DNA of 64,000 nt from Rutidosis leptorrhynchoides (Eukaryota > Streptophyta > Magnoliopsida > Asterales > Asteraceae): positions 543,483,001 to 543,547,000 of the forward strand of contig NC_092335.1 in the NCBI RefSeq assembly GCF_046630445.1. Direction: 5' to 3'. Below are positions 39,440 through 51,309 of the stretch, piece after piece. Numbering within the stretch: the stretch's first letter is position 1; each line of letters begins with the position of its first letter. A program made the position numbers and the translations under genes. The notes beneath the pieces were generated by a model. It was not told the DNA's origin. It did not search any database and was given only the letters and a program-made list of their open reading frames with translations.

Positions 39440-42025
39440 CGTCACAATATATCTCAAAATCATCGTTCCCTTCAGGTAATGATAAAATAGGCGCCGTAGT
39501 CAACTTCTTCTTCAGTAATTGAAATGCACTCTCCTGCTCAGAAGTCCATTCGTACTTCTTCCCTTTTTGCGTTAACGCTGTTAATGGTTTAGCTATTCGG
39601 GAAAAATCTTGAATAAACCTTCTATAATAACCGGCTAAACCCAAAAATTGACGTATTTGTGCTGGTGTCTTAGGAGTCTCCCATTTTTCAATGGCCTTAA
39701 TTTTAGCTGGATCAACCTGAATTCCTTTGCTACTAACAACGTGGCCAAGAAATTGCACTTCTTTCAACCAAAATGCACACTTAGAAAATTTGGCGTATAA
39801 CTGTTCTTTTCTTAACAATTCTAGTACCAACCTTAAATGCTACTCATGCTCTTGCTCATTTTTGGAATAGATAAGAATATCGTCAATGAAAACGATAACA
39901 AACTTATCTAGATACGGACTACAAACTCGATTCACGAGGTCCATGAATACAGCTAGCGCATTCGTCAATCCAAACGGCATGACCAAAAATTCGTAATGAC
40001 CGTAGCATGTTCGGAAAGCAGTTTTCGGAATATCTTCTTCTTTGACGCGTAGTTGATGATAGCCCGATCTTAGGTCGATTTTCGAATAAACACATGATCC
40101 TTGCAGTTGATCAATAAGTCGTCAATTCTCGGTAGTGGATACCGATTCTTGATAGTTAACTTATTTAATTCACGGTAATCTATACACATTCGAAAGGATC
40201 CATCTTTCTTCTTGACAAATAAAATCGGAGCTCCCCACGGTGAAGTGCTCGATCGAATGAAACCACGGTTCAGTAATTCTTGTAACTGGCTTTGTAACTC
40301 TTTCATCTCAGATGGTGCAAGTCTGTATGGAGCACGAGCCATTGGTGCAGCTCCTGGTACTAGATTTATTTGAAATTCTACAGATCTAAATGGAGGTAAT
40401 CCCGGCAACTCTTCCGGAAAGACTTCAGAAAAATCTTTTGCTACAGGCACATCGTTGATGCTCTTCTCTTTTTCTTTCATTTTGACTTTATTAACATGTG
40501 CTAAGATAGCATAGCACCCTTTCTTCAAGCACTTTTGGGCTTTCAAACAGCTAATGAGTTTTAGTTTTGAGTTACCCTTCTCACCATAAATCATTACTGG
40601 CGTTTTATCCTTACGAGGAATGCGAATTGCCTTCTTGGCACTCACAACTTCAGCTCCTATTTTGGACATCCAGTCCATGCCGACTATTACATCAAAACTT
40701 CCTAATTCTACGGGTATTAAATCAATTTTAAACGTTTCTCCGGCTAAATTTATTTTACAATCACGGCAAATTTTATCGACTTTAATTAGTTTACTATTAG
40801 CTAACTCAATCATGTATTTAGCATCTAGAGGTGATAATGAACAATTCAATTTAGCGTAAAAGTCTCTACACATATAACTTCTATCAGCACCAGTATCAAA
40901 TATAATAGATGCTGATAAGTTATTAATGGTAAACGTACCCGTAACAAGCTCCGGGTCTTCACACGCCTCTCTAGCATTAATAATAAATGCTCTTCCACGT
41001 GCGGATCTGTTATTATTCTCTGGATTCGGGCACTGGCTCTTATAATGACCCCGTTTCCCACACACATAACAAGTAACAGTGGCCAAGGCAGTTCTATTTG
41101 CATTGGTGGCAGGAGTCTTGGTGCCATTTGTATTTGTAACGGGAACCCTACAATCTTCAGTAAGATGACCCTTTCGATTACAATTGTTGCACACCACATT
41201 ACAATAACCAAAGTGATGTTTGTGGCATCTGTTACATAAAGGATTTCGTCCTTTGTAACCTGAGCTTGAACCACTACCTGCACCTTGCGTGGTTTCTTGT
41301 TTCTTGTTGGATTGTTGATGATTACCTTCCCACTTTATTTTGTTTTCCGATGTCTTGACATCGGTGTTCTTATCCATAATAATCTGGTCCATCAACTCGT
41401 TTGCCATGGTGATGGCTTCATGAATAGTCTTGGGTTTCGATGCTGTAACATTTGCCTTGACATTTTTAGGCAAACCATCTTTGTACAGTTCTATCTTTCG
41501 TTCTTCGGTTGGTACCAATTCGAGACATAGTAAAGCTAATTCCATGAATCGCTGATTGTAGTTGGTGAGTTCAGTACCAACAACTTTCAGGCTTCGTAAT
41601 TCAGCTTCCAACTTCCTAACCTCGTTCCTTGGACAATACTCGTTGATTAGCATTGTTTTGAATTCTTCCCATGGAGTATCATAAGCTACATCTCCTCCTA
41701 CGACCTTTACATAGTTTTTCCACCACGTGAGTGCACTATCTTGTAAGGTGCATGATGCACACTTGGTCATGTCCTTCTCAATACAACCACTAATTTTAAA
41801 CACAGACTCAATCTTTTTGATCCACCGGGTTAAACCGATCGGTCCTTCTGTTCTACTGAATGATGAGGGCTTGCAACCTTGAAAAGTTTTGTAGGTGCAT
41901 CCCACACGAGGATTTAGGTTAACTGCAGCACCTCTTGCAGCCTCGACCCATAACATTCTGTCATTCACTCGCTGATTGATGAGTTCCTCGATTTCTTGTT
42001 CCGTCATTCGGTTCAATCGCGCCAT
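39440..42025 (-). pseudogene. Tekay internal C gag-pol, interrupted
   Basis: Starts [20 protein letters not shown] (42025). Gag core ([26 protein letters not shown]), knuckles [14 protein letters not shown] and [14 protein letters not shown], protease [13 protein letters not shown] and the first half of RT ([22 protein letters not shown] split) are open to about 40100. A one-base loss near 40108 (GATCAATAAG against GATCAAATAAG in copy B) shifts the frame; a stop near 39841 follows, and the sequence is cut at 39440 by the Athila insertion, continuing at 24793. It lacks the two amber codons shared by copies A and B. Confidence 0.92.
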
Positions 42026-42179
42026 ATTCTTCAATAAGAATGAAAAAAATAATTATTCACATAGAATATTATAGATGTAGTGTGTATTTACAGTACATCG
42101 TAGCTTATTAATAATATGAACCAGTTATTATTATAAAAGCCTTTTCTTCTTATTAGCGTTTTATAATTATATCTAGGGT

Positions 42180-42196
42180 AGTACCTACCCGTTAAA
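42180..42196 (-). other. Duplicate polypurine tract in the Tekay leader, copy C
   Basis: Plus strand AGTACCTACCCGTTAAA (sense TTTAACGGGTAGGTACT) is identical over 17 nt to the true 3' PPT border at 45877-45893, but lies 155 nt upstream of gag. It is conserved in copies B (50485-50501) and A (58793-58809). Confidence 0.85.
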
Positions 42197-42393
42197 GTTC
42201 ATACTTAATAGCTTAGTACGGAAATTAATTACTACCATCCAAATAATACTCCACCATGGAAAATTATTGCATTTCACACTTCACTATTTTACATATGCTT
42301 ATCTTACATCAAACATTAAGCAAACCACACTAGTAATATTATACAAAATGCTATATGATCCCATGGTTTAAAAACAACAACGCATCATTTAGC

Positions 42394-42813
42394 CTATATC
42401 CCAAAACGTTTGTGTTCAGGGAATCGCTTAACGCTTATCCTGGCTGTCTTCCTATGTTTTGACTTAGGGGCTGAAGAACTGAATGCCGGGATAGAACTAA
42501 TAGGAATAGTGAAAATAGGGGTGGAAGTGTCTGGTGGAGTTGGTGCCACAACATCCTCACTAAACTAGGGATTTGAATTTTCCAATTCAGTAGCCTTTCG
42601 TTTCTTTCCTCGTTCGAACTTGTCTTTCGTAATTTCCTGTATTTCTTCCTCCACAGGATCACTTTTCGGTTCCTCTTCAATTGATTCATCCGAAAATTGC
42701 GAGTCTTTCCCAAAGGTGTCGTTTTCATCATCGGATAGGTTAATGACTGGAACACTATCTGAAGATTCTGGTTCGGAGTCGCTGAATGTGATAATAAGTT
42801 TTAAGCCAGACAT
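42394..42813 (-). CDS. Tekay accessory ORF upstream of gag (copy C), 82 codons, amber, then 56 open codons
   Basis: Starts MSGLKLIITFSDSEPESSDS about 180 nt after the PBS. An acidic region includes VPVINLSDDENDTF, which fits a SUMO-interaction motif (hydrophobic V-I-x-L core followed by Ser/Asp/Glu). A basic ERGKKRKA segment resembles a nuclear localisation signal. A TAG at 42565-42567 ends 82 codons; the frame then stays open for 56 more (FSEDVVAPTPPDTSTP...) to 42394. The same arrangement recurs in copies B and A. Unknown family; function is inference. Confidence 0.55.
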
Positions 42814-42990
42814 CTATCACACAACAACTAGCACGTTAGTACCACATAATATTTACATATTAATTTTTAACCAACAAGGATAAGCAATAATTTTCGAAAT
42901 CAGACACGTTCAAAGTCCAGACTCACTAATGCATCCTAACAAACTCGATAAGACACACTAATGCAAATTTTTTGGTTCTCTAAGACCAAT

Positions 42991-43002
42991 GCTCTGATAC
43001 CA
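42991..43002 (-). other. Tekay PBS, copy C
   Basis: GCTCTGATACCA (sense TGGTATCAGAGC), two bases from the LTR end; initiator Met tRNA type. Confidence 0.92.
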
Positions 43003-43004
43003 CC

Positions 43005-45877
43005 TGTAGTGTCCCATTCATATTGATTATAAACGTCACGTACTTATTGGTGTTATTGCGAGGTATTGACCTCTATATGTGACATTTTTCAAAATCTGCA
43101 TTCGTTTTTATAATACAAACCATAACCTTTATTATAATCAAAGGTTCAAACAGCATAATAATGATTACCGTTTAACGATAATCTTAGTTTTACAAACTTT
43201 ACATTTGATAATAACAATACGATTTCCAACATATTTCACATTACAAATCTTCTGATATGCAGTTTTATTTTTGACACAAATATGCATACTCCAAATCCTG
43301 CTTAAATTCGGCATAATGCAGCGGAAACTTTTATTTATCACCTGAGAATAAACATGCTTGAAACATCAACATAAAGTTGGTGAGATATAGGATTAATACT
43401 AGCAGCGTTATAAATATAGACCACAAGATTTAATATACATAAACGTTTTAATAAAAATATTCTAAGTGGTTGAGCACTTGATAACCATACTTAACATTTA
43501 ATCAACGTCGCATATTCCCTTTATTATGAAATCTTACTACACCGTACCAAGTGTAGTCACCGAAATGAAGTACTGTGCAACCGTTGAATACTGGTCATCC
43601 AGTCCGGTTGGGGTTGTCAGTCCCGATAGATCTATCAACAGGATTCACGTTTACAATACCGCATGTAAATAGTAGTTACCAAGTTACAGGAAAGTATGCC
43701 AGTGGTACAACTCAACGTAGAATATATATTTTTAATCACTTGTGTCCATAATGTAAATCATAAAATGCATGTATTCTCATCCTGAAATATTTAGAGTTTA
43801 AAAGTGGGACTATATACTCACTTTTACCTTGAAGATATTTAACACGACTTGGTCTCCGATAGATATCAGGAACCTAACCATATATAATATATATCAACAT
43901 ATTTTCTTTTCAAATAATCGTTACATATGTACTTATAATACTTTTAATATCTATTAGTCCGTAGTTAGCAGTCCGATGTTAGTGGTCCACAATTAATTGC
44001 TCAATAAAATAAATAAAGACCCCATCGTATTCGTATTGATCGGAATTAATCTCGACCCATGGTACCGTGTTGTCAAATGACGTGTTGCGTACATAAAGTA
44101 CCGTGTTGTCAAATGACGTGTTGCGTACAATCATGAGGTCTTATAATTAATCTTCTCGTGTTGTTTACGGGTGGTCCTGAAATATGTAAAATCAAATCAT
44201 GAGTAAATATATATAAAATATCATGTTAATTAGCCAAGATATGATTAGTTTGGTTTTAGTCAAAATATTTTCGTAGCTAAACTAGCTTCGGATACCCGAT
44301 TTTGTTTTAGCCGTAGTTTCTTCAATACAACTCCATTTTTGTTGGTTCGACTTGCCACTTCCTTGGATCAAGCCATTATTTATGAATATGAACTGTAAAT
44401 ACCTTAGTTTGCATTTGAAATCACAGGTTATAGGTCAAACTTGGGTGAATCTTATGAAAGTGATCATTTCCGTCATAAAAACAACATCTAGATGATCATT
44501 TTTATAAAAAAATACTTACACTTTGAGTTATACCATGATATTTTTATATATTAACATATTCATAAGAAATATCATTTTTCCAGAATATAAACTTCCAATA
44601 CAAAGTTTAAGATGGTTTTTAATTATCCAACCCAAAACAGCCCCCGGTTGCACTCCGACGACGTAGATTCAGATTTAAGGTGTTCTTCGTAAAAACAAGT
44701 TGTATCTTGTTAAATTAGCATATCATTATGATATGTTACAGGTCTTAAAGTGTTTTAAAAGTTAAGTTAGAAGGATCTATTTAGTTTGCGAACAAGTTTG
44801 AAATCATTCAAACTATGTTCTTGTTGTTATAATTTATAACTCAAAATAAGATAGCTATATGAATATGAATCGAATAAGATCATGAATGAGTTTACTACCT
44901 CAAGTTACTTGGATAAAGCTACTATAAAAATAAGAAGAGAAACTTAAGGTTGAAGGTCTTCTTGATAGCTTGGAATTCTTGAAGTATAAACTTAAAATGG
45001 AAGTAGTAACTTGTAGTGTTCTTGATTGGTTTTTCTTATGATGATTAAAGCTTGTTTTTGAGGCTAGATCTTTATGGTTATTTGCTGAGATGTTTAAGGT
45101 GTTTAAGACTTATGAAAGTGTGTGTGTTTAGCTAGGAAATGGAAGTAGAAAATTGAATCAAAATGAGGTACCTACTAGCCATTAAATGGCGTGAAAATGG
45201 GGAGACACAAACAAATTTTCATGTTGTAATTTTGTGTAATTAGTCAAGCTAAATTCCAATTTGAGTTTACCTCATATCTAGGGCAGATTTTAGGTTGATT
45301 AGGATGTTGATTTGATGTGTATTTACCAATAGTAAATACGTATAGAAGCTGGGTATGATACGGTTACATATACCCTAGATATACTTGTAGAAATCTTGAG
45401 GAAACGGAACGAGGATTCAAATATAGCTATCTTTTGTAAATATACTTATATTGTTTTATGTATATAAGCCCTTTAAAAGTGATTAAATACATATTTATAC
45501 GATACTTGTATAAGCATTATAAGTTATAGGTATATATGTCAAAGAACGTTACGTATAGTTATCGTTTTGAAAACTTAAGTTAGTAGTCTCAAAGTATACT
45601 TATAACTCATTGTTATTAGTACACAATGATATGTTAAACCATCCTTAGATCATGTTAAATATGTATAAATACGTATATGTACACAATCATATAATTATCA
45701 TATGTTATATAGTTCGTGATATCATCGGTCAAATTGGACGGTCAAACGTTGTGTAAAACTCTTTTCAAAAACACAAGACTCAACAATTTGGATTGCTTAT
45801 CATGTTGGTAATGTTTAATTTATGTAAATATTAATCTCATATGTATATAACGATCGGAAAAAATCCGGGTCATTACA
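43005..45877 (-). mobile_element. Tekay LTR C, 2873 bp (shared by internal B and C)
   Basis: Bounds TGTAGTGTCCCA ... CCGGGTCATTACA. It serves as 3' LTR of unit B (PPT at 45878) and 5' LTR of unit C (PBS at 42991). With LTR B it shares GTAGTTTCTTC, ATATCAGGAACC and CTTTTACCTT against A and D. No coding sequence. Confidence 0.93.
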
Positions 45878-45890
45878 GTACCTACCCGTT
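45878..45890 (-). other. Polypurine tract of Tekay unit B
   Basis: Plus GTACCTACCCGTT (sense AACGGGTAGGTAC) abuts the LTR start TGTAATGACCC, the expected plus-strand primer position. Confidence 0.85.
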
Positions 45891-45924
45891 AAATAAATTT
45901 CGTCCAAAAATTTTAAAGTTGTAC

Positions 45925-48900
45925 CTATTTTGCGTTCTCGGGAAACAAATGTGGGTACTCTTGTTTCATCTGATCCCCTCGTTCCCAAGTAAACTCGGGA
46001 CCCCTTCGAGCATTCCAACGAACCTTAACGATTGGTATGTTGCTCTGCTTGAGCTGTTTAACTTCACGGTCCATGATTTCGACTGGTTCTTCTATGAATT
46101 GTAGTTTCTCGTCGACTTGGATTTCTTCAAGAGGAATGGTGAGGTCTTCCTTTGCAAAACATTTCTTAAGGTTTGAAACGTGAAACGTATTATGTACTCC
46201 GGTGAGTTGTTGTGGTAACTCGAGTCGATAAGCTACCGGTCCAATGCGTTCGATGATCTTGAACGGGCCTACATACCTTGGGTTCAGTTTACCCCTTTTG
46301 CCGAAACATATTACACCTTTCCAAGGTGACACCTTTAGCATAACCATGTCACCGATCTGAAACTCTAATGGTTTCCTTCGGACATCGGCGTAGCTCTTTT
46401 GGCGACTACGGGCTATTTTCAATCTCTCCTTGATTTGTACTATCTTCTCAGTAGTTTCATGTATGATCTCGGGACCAGTTAATGGTCGATCTCCTACTTC
46501 ATTCCAACAGATAGGGGATCTACACTTCCTTCCATACAGTGCTTCAAATGGTGCAGCTTTAATGCTCGCATGATAACTATTATTATACGAGAATTCTGCT
46601 AATGGTAGATATTTATCCCATCCTTTTCCAAAATTGATCACACATGCCCTGAGCATGTCTTCAAGAGTCTGAATTGTTCTTTCACTCTGCCCGTCAGTTT
46701 GCGGATGATATGCGGTGCTCATATCCAAAAGAGTTCCCAGGGCCTCCTGTAGTGATTGCCAAAACTTTGATGTAAATCTACTATCATGATCGGATATAAT
46801 GGAAATAGGTATTCCATGCCTTGAAACGATTTCCTTTATGTATAATCGTAATAGTTTATCCATTCTATCCGTTACTTTTATAGGCAAGAAATGTACAGAT
46901 TTGGTGAGACGATCAACTATTACCCAAATGGTGTCATAACCCCATGCAGTCTTGGGTAACTTCGTGATAAAATCTATGGTAATACCGTCCCACTTCCATT
47001 CTGGGATTTCTGGTTGTTGAAGTAACCCTGACGGCTTCTGGAGTTCTGCTTTGACTTTGGAACAAGTTAAACATTCCCCGACATATGTTGCAACGTCTGT
47101 CTTTAAATTAGGCCACCAATAATGCGTCTTAAGATCTTGATACATCTTTCCAACTCCAGGATGTATCGAGTATCTTGTCTTATGTGCCTCGTTCAATATC
47201 AACTTCCTTAATCCACCCAACTTTGGTACCCAAATATGTTTTGCAAAATATCGAATTCCGTCTTCCTGTATAACGAGTTGCTTCTCATACTTCTTCATTA
47301 TTTCATTTCCTATGTTTTCCTTAGTAAGAGCTTCTCGTTGAGCCTCTTTGATTTGTGAGTTGAGATTCATGCGAATTTTTATGTTCATCGCTCGTACTCA
47401 AATTGGATCTCGTTCCTTTCTGCTTAGAGCATCAGCCACTACATTCGCTTTCCCGGGATGATAGCGAATCTCACAATCATAGTCGTTTATCAGCTCGACC
47501 CACCTACGTTGCCTCGTGTTCAGCTGTTTTTGATCAAAAATATGTTGAAGGCTTTTATGATCGGTAAACACAGTGCATTTAACCCCATATAAGTAGTGTC
47601 TCCATATCTTCAATGCAAACACTACTGCTCCCAGTTCTAGATCATGTGTCGTATAATTTCGTTCGTGAATCTTCAATTTTCGGGATACATACACAATAAC
47701 TTTCTTTCGTTGCATAAGGACGCAACCAAAACCTTATCGCGAAGCGTCACAATATATCTCAAAATCATTGTTCCCTTCAGGTAACGATTAAATAGGCACC
47801 GTAGTCAACTTCTTCTTCAGTAATTGAAATGCACTCTCCTGCTCATAAGTCCATTCGTACTTCTTCCCTTTTTGCGTTAACGTTGTTAATGGTTTAGCTA
47901 TTTGGGAAAAATCTTGAATAAACCTTCTATAATAACCGGCTAAACCCAAAAATTGACGTATTGTGTTGGTGTCTTAGGAGTCTCCCATTTTTCAATGGCC
48001 TCAATTTTAGCTGGATCAACCTGAATTCCTTTGCTACTAACAACGTGGCCAAGAAATTGCACTTCTTCCAACCAAAATGCACACTTAGAAAATTTGGCGT
48101 ATAACTTTTCTTTTCTTAACAATTCTAGTACCAACCTTAAATGCTGCTCATGCTCTTGCTCATTTTTGGAATAGATAAGAATATCGTCAATGAAAACGAT
48201 AACAAACTTATCTAGATACGGACTACAAACTCGATTCATGAGGTCCATGAATACAGGTGGCGCATTCGTCAATCCAAACGGCATGACCAAAAATTCATAA
48301 TGACCGTAGCGTGTCCGGAAAGCAGTTTTAGGAATATCTTCTTCTTTGACGCGTAGTTGATGATAGCCCGATCTTAGGTCGATTTTCGAATAAACACATG
48401 ATCCTTGCAGTTGATCAAATAAGTCGTCAATTCTCGGTAGTGGATACCGATTCTTGATAGTTAACTTATTTAATTCACGGTAATCTATACACATTCGGAA
48501 GGATCCATCTTTCTTCTTGACAAATAAAATCGGAGCTCCCCACGGTGAAGTGCTCGGTCGAATGAAACCACGGTCCAGTAATTCTTGTAACTGGCTTTGT
48601 AACTCTTTCATCTCAGATTATGCAAGTCTGTATGGAGCACGAGCAACTGGTGCAGCTCCTGGTACTAGATTAATTTGAAATTCTACAGATCTAAATGGAG
48701 GTAATCTGGGCAACTCTTCCGGAAAGACTTCAGGAAAATCTTTTGTTACAGGCACGTCGTTGATGCTCTTCTCTTTTTCCTTCATTTTGAGTTTATTAAC
48801 ATGTGCTAAGATAGCATAGCACCCTTTCTTCTAGCACTTTTGGGCTTTCAAACAGCTAATGAGTTTTAGCTTTGAGTTACCCTTCTCTCCATAAATCATT

Positions 48901-50330
48901 ACTGGCGTTTTATCCTTACGAGGAATGCGAATTGCCTTCTTTGCATACACAACTTCAGCTCCTATTTTGGACATCCAGTCCATGCCGACTATTACATCAA
49001 AACTTCCTAATTCTACGGGTATCAAATCAATTTTAAACGTTTCTCCGGCTAAATTTATTTTACAATCACGGCAAATTTTATCGGCTTTAATTAGTTCACC
49101 ATTAGCTAACTCAATCATGTATTTAGCATCTAGAGGTGATGATGAACAATTCAATTTAGTGTAAAAGTCTCTACACATATAACTTCTATTGGCACCAGTA
49201 TCAAATATAATAGATGCTGATAAGTTATTAATGGTAAACGTACCCGTAACAAGCTTCGGGTCTTCACACGCCTCTCAAGCATTAATAATAAATGCTCTTC
49301 CACGTGCAGATCTGTTATGCTTCTCTGGATTCGGGCACTGGCTCTTATAATGACCCTGTTTCCCACACCCATAACAAGTAACAGTGGCCAAGGCAGTTCT
49401 ATTTGCATTGGTGGTAGGAGTCTTGGTGCCATTTGTATTTGTAACGGGAACCCTACAATCTTCAGCAAGATGACCCTTTCGATTACAATTATTGCACACC
49501 ACATTACAATAACCAAAGTGATGTTTGTGGCATCTGTTACATAAAGGATTTCGTCCTTTGTAACCTGAGCTTGAACCACTACCCGCACCTTACGTGGTTT
49601 CTTGTTTCTTGTTGGATTGTTGATGATTACCTTCCCACTTTCTTTTATTTTCCGATGTCTCGACATCGGTGTTCTTATTCAGAATAATCTGGTCCAACAA
49701 CTCGTTTGCCATGGTGATGGCTTCATGAATAGTCTTGGGTTTCGATGATGTAACATTTGCCTTGACATTTTCAGGCAAACCATCTTTGTACAGTTCTATC
49801 TTTCGTTCTTCGGTTGGTACCAATTCGGGACATAGCAAAGCTAATTCCATGAATCGCTGATTGTAGTTGGTGAGTTCAGTACCAACAACTTTCAGGCTTC
49901 GTAATTCAACTTCCTACTTCCTAACCTCGTTCCTTGGACAATACTCGTTGATTAGAATTGTTTTGAATTCTTCCCATGGAGTATCATAAGCTACATCTCC
50001 TCCTACGGCCTTCACATAGTTTTTCCACCACGTGAGTGCACTATCTTGTAAGGTGTACCATGCATACTTGGTCATGTCCTTCTCAATACAACCATTGATT
50101 TTAAACACAGACTCAATCTTTTCGATCCACCGGGTTAAACCGACCGGTCCTTCTGTTCCACTGAATGATGAGGGCTTGCAACCTTGAAAAGTTTTGTAGG
50201 CGCATCCCACAGGAGGATTTAGGTTAACTGCAGCAACTCTTGCAGCCTCAACCCATAACATTCTGTCGTTCACTCGCTGATTGATGAGTTCCTCGATTTC
50301 TTGTTCCGTCATTCGGTTCAATCGCGCCAT
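45925..50330 (-). pseudogene. Tekay internal B gag-pol, full length but broken
   Basis: All domains are present in order: gag from 50330 ([10 protein letters not shown]), knuckle [14 protein letters not shown], protease, RT with [11 protein letters not shown], RNase H ([20 protein letters not shown]), integrase 47388-45925 with HHCC ([10 protein letters not shown]...CLTCSK), [26 protein letters not shown] and the chromodomain-like end [11 protein letters not shown]. Breaks: amber codons at 49914-49916 and 48831-48833, further stops near 49590 and 49270, a frameshift near 47960, and a stop near 47399. The integrase portion is one clean 487-codon frame with its catalytic residues intact. Confidence 0.93.
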
Positions 50331-50484
50331 ATTCTTCAATAAGAATGAAAAAAATAATTATTCACATAGAATATTATAGATGTAGTGTGTATTTACAGTA
50401 CATCATAGCTTATTAATAATATGAACAAGTTATTATTATAAAAGCCTTTTCTTCTTATTAGCGTTTTATAATTATATCTAGGGT

Positions 50485-50501
50485 AGTACCTACCCGTTAA
50501 A
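50485..50501 (-). other. Duplicate polypurine tract in the Tekay leader, copy B
   Basis: Same 17 nt, AGTACCTACCCGTTAAA, 155 nt before the gag start at 50330. Confidence 0.85.
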
Positions 50502-50698
50502 GTTCATACTTAATAGCTTAGTACGGAAATTAATTACTACCATCCAAATAATACTCCACCATGGAAAATTATTGCATTTCACACTTCACTATTTTACATA
50601 TGCTTATCTTACATCAAACATTAAGCAAACCACACTAGTAATATTATACAAAACGTTATATGATCTCATGGTTTAAAAACAACAGCGCATCATTTAGC

Positions 50699-51118
50699 CT
50701 ATATCCCAAAATGTTTGTGTTCAGGGAATCGCTTAACGCTTATCCTGGCTGTCTCCCTATGTTTTGGCTGAGTGGCCGAAGAACTGAATGCCGGGATAGA
50801 ACTAATAGGAATAGCGGGAATAGGGGTGGAAGTGTCTGGTGGAGTTGGTGCCACAACATCCTCACTAAACTATGGATTTGGATTTTCCAATTCAGTAGCC
50901 TTTCGTTTCTTTCCTCGCTCGAACTTGTCTTTCGTAATTTCCTGTATTTCTTCCTCCTCAGAATTACTTTTCGGTTCCTCTTCAATTGATTCTTCCGGAA
51001 ATTGTGAGTCTTTCCCAAGGGTGTCGTTTTCATCATTGGATAGGTTAATGACTGGAACACTATCTGAAGATTCTGGTTCGGAGTCGCTGAATGTGATAAT
51101 AAGTTTTAAGCCAGACAT
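50699..51118 (-). CDS. Tekay accessory ORF upstream of gag (copy B)
   Basis: As copy C: 82 codons to a TAG at 50870-50872, then 56 open codons to 50699. The SUMO-interaction-like core here reads VPVINLSNDENDTL, so one acidic residue is changed to Asn, and ERGKKRKATELENPNP is unchanged. The first half is highly similar to both other copies with no indel. Confidence 0.55.
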
Positions 51119-51295
51119 CTATCACACAACAACTAGCACGTTAGTACCACATAATATTTACATATTAATTTTTAACCAACAAGGATAAGCAATATTTTTC
51201 GAAATCAGACACGGTCAAAGTCCAGACTCACTAATGCATCCTAACAAACTCGATAAGACACACTAATGCAAATTTTCTGGTTCTCTAAGACCAAC

Positions 51296-51307
51296 GCTCT
51301 GATACCA
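51296..51307 (-). other. Tekay PBS, copy B
   Basis: GCTCTGATACCA, two bases from LTR B. Confidence 0.92.
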
Positions 51308-51309
51308 CC

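Noticed and set aside
40846-41283. 145-codon minus frame inside Tekay gag (also copies A and B)
   Set aside because: Out-of-frame shadow of the knuckle/protease region.
42435-42755. 106-codon frame overlapping the Tekay accessory ORF (also in copies A and B)
   Set aside because: A shadow in another frame; its conservation follows from the near-identical DNA, and its composition has no motif.
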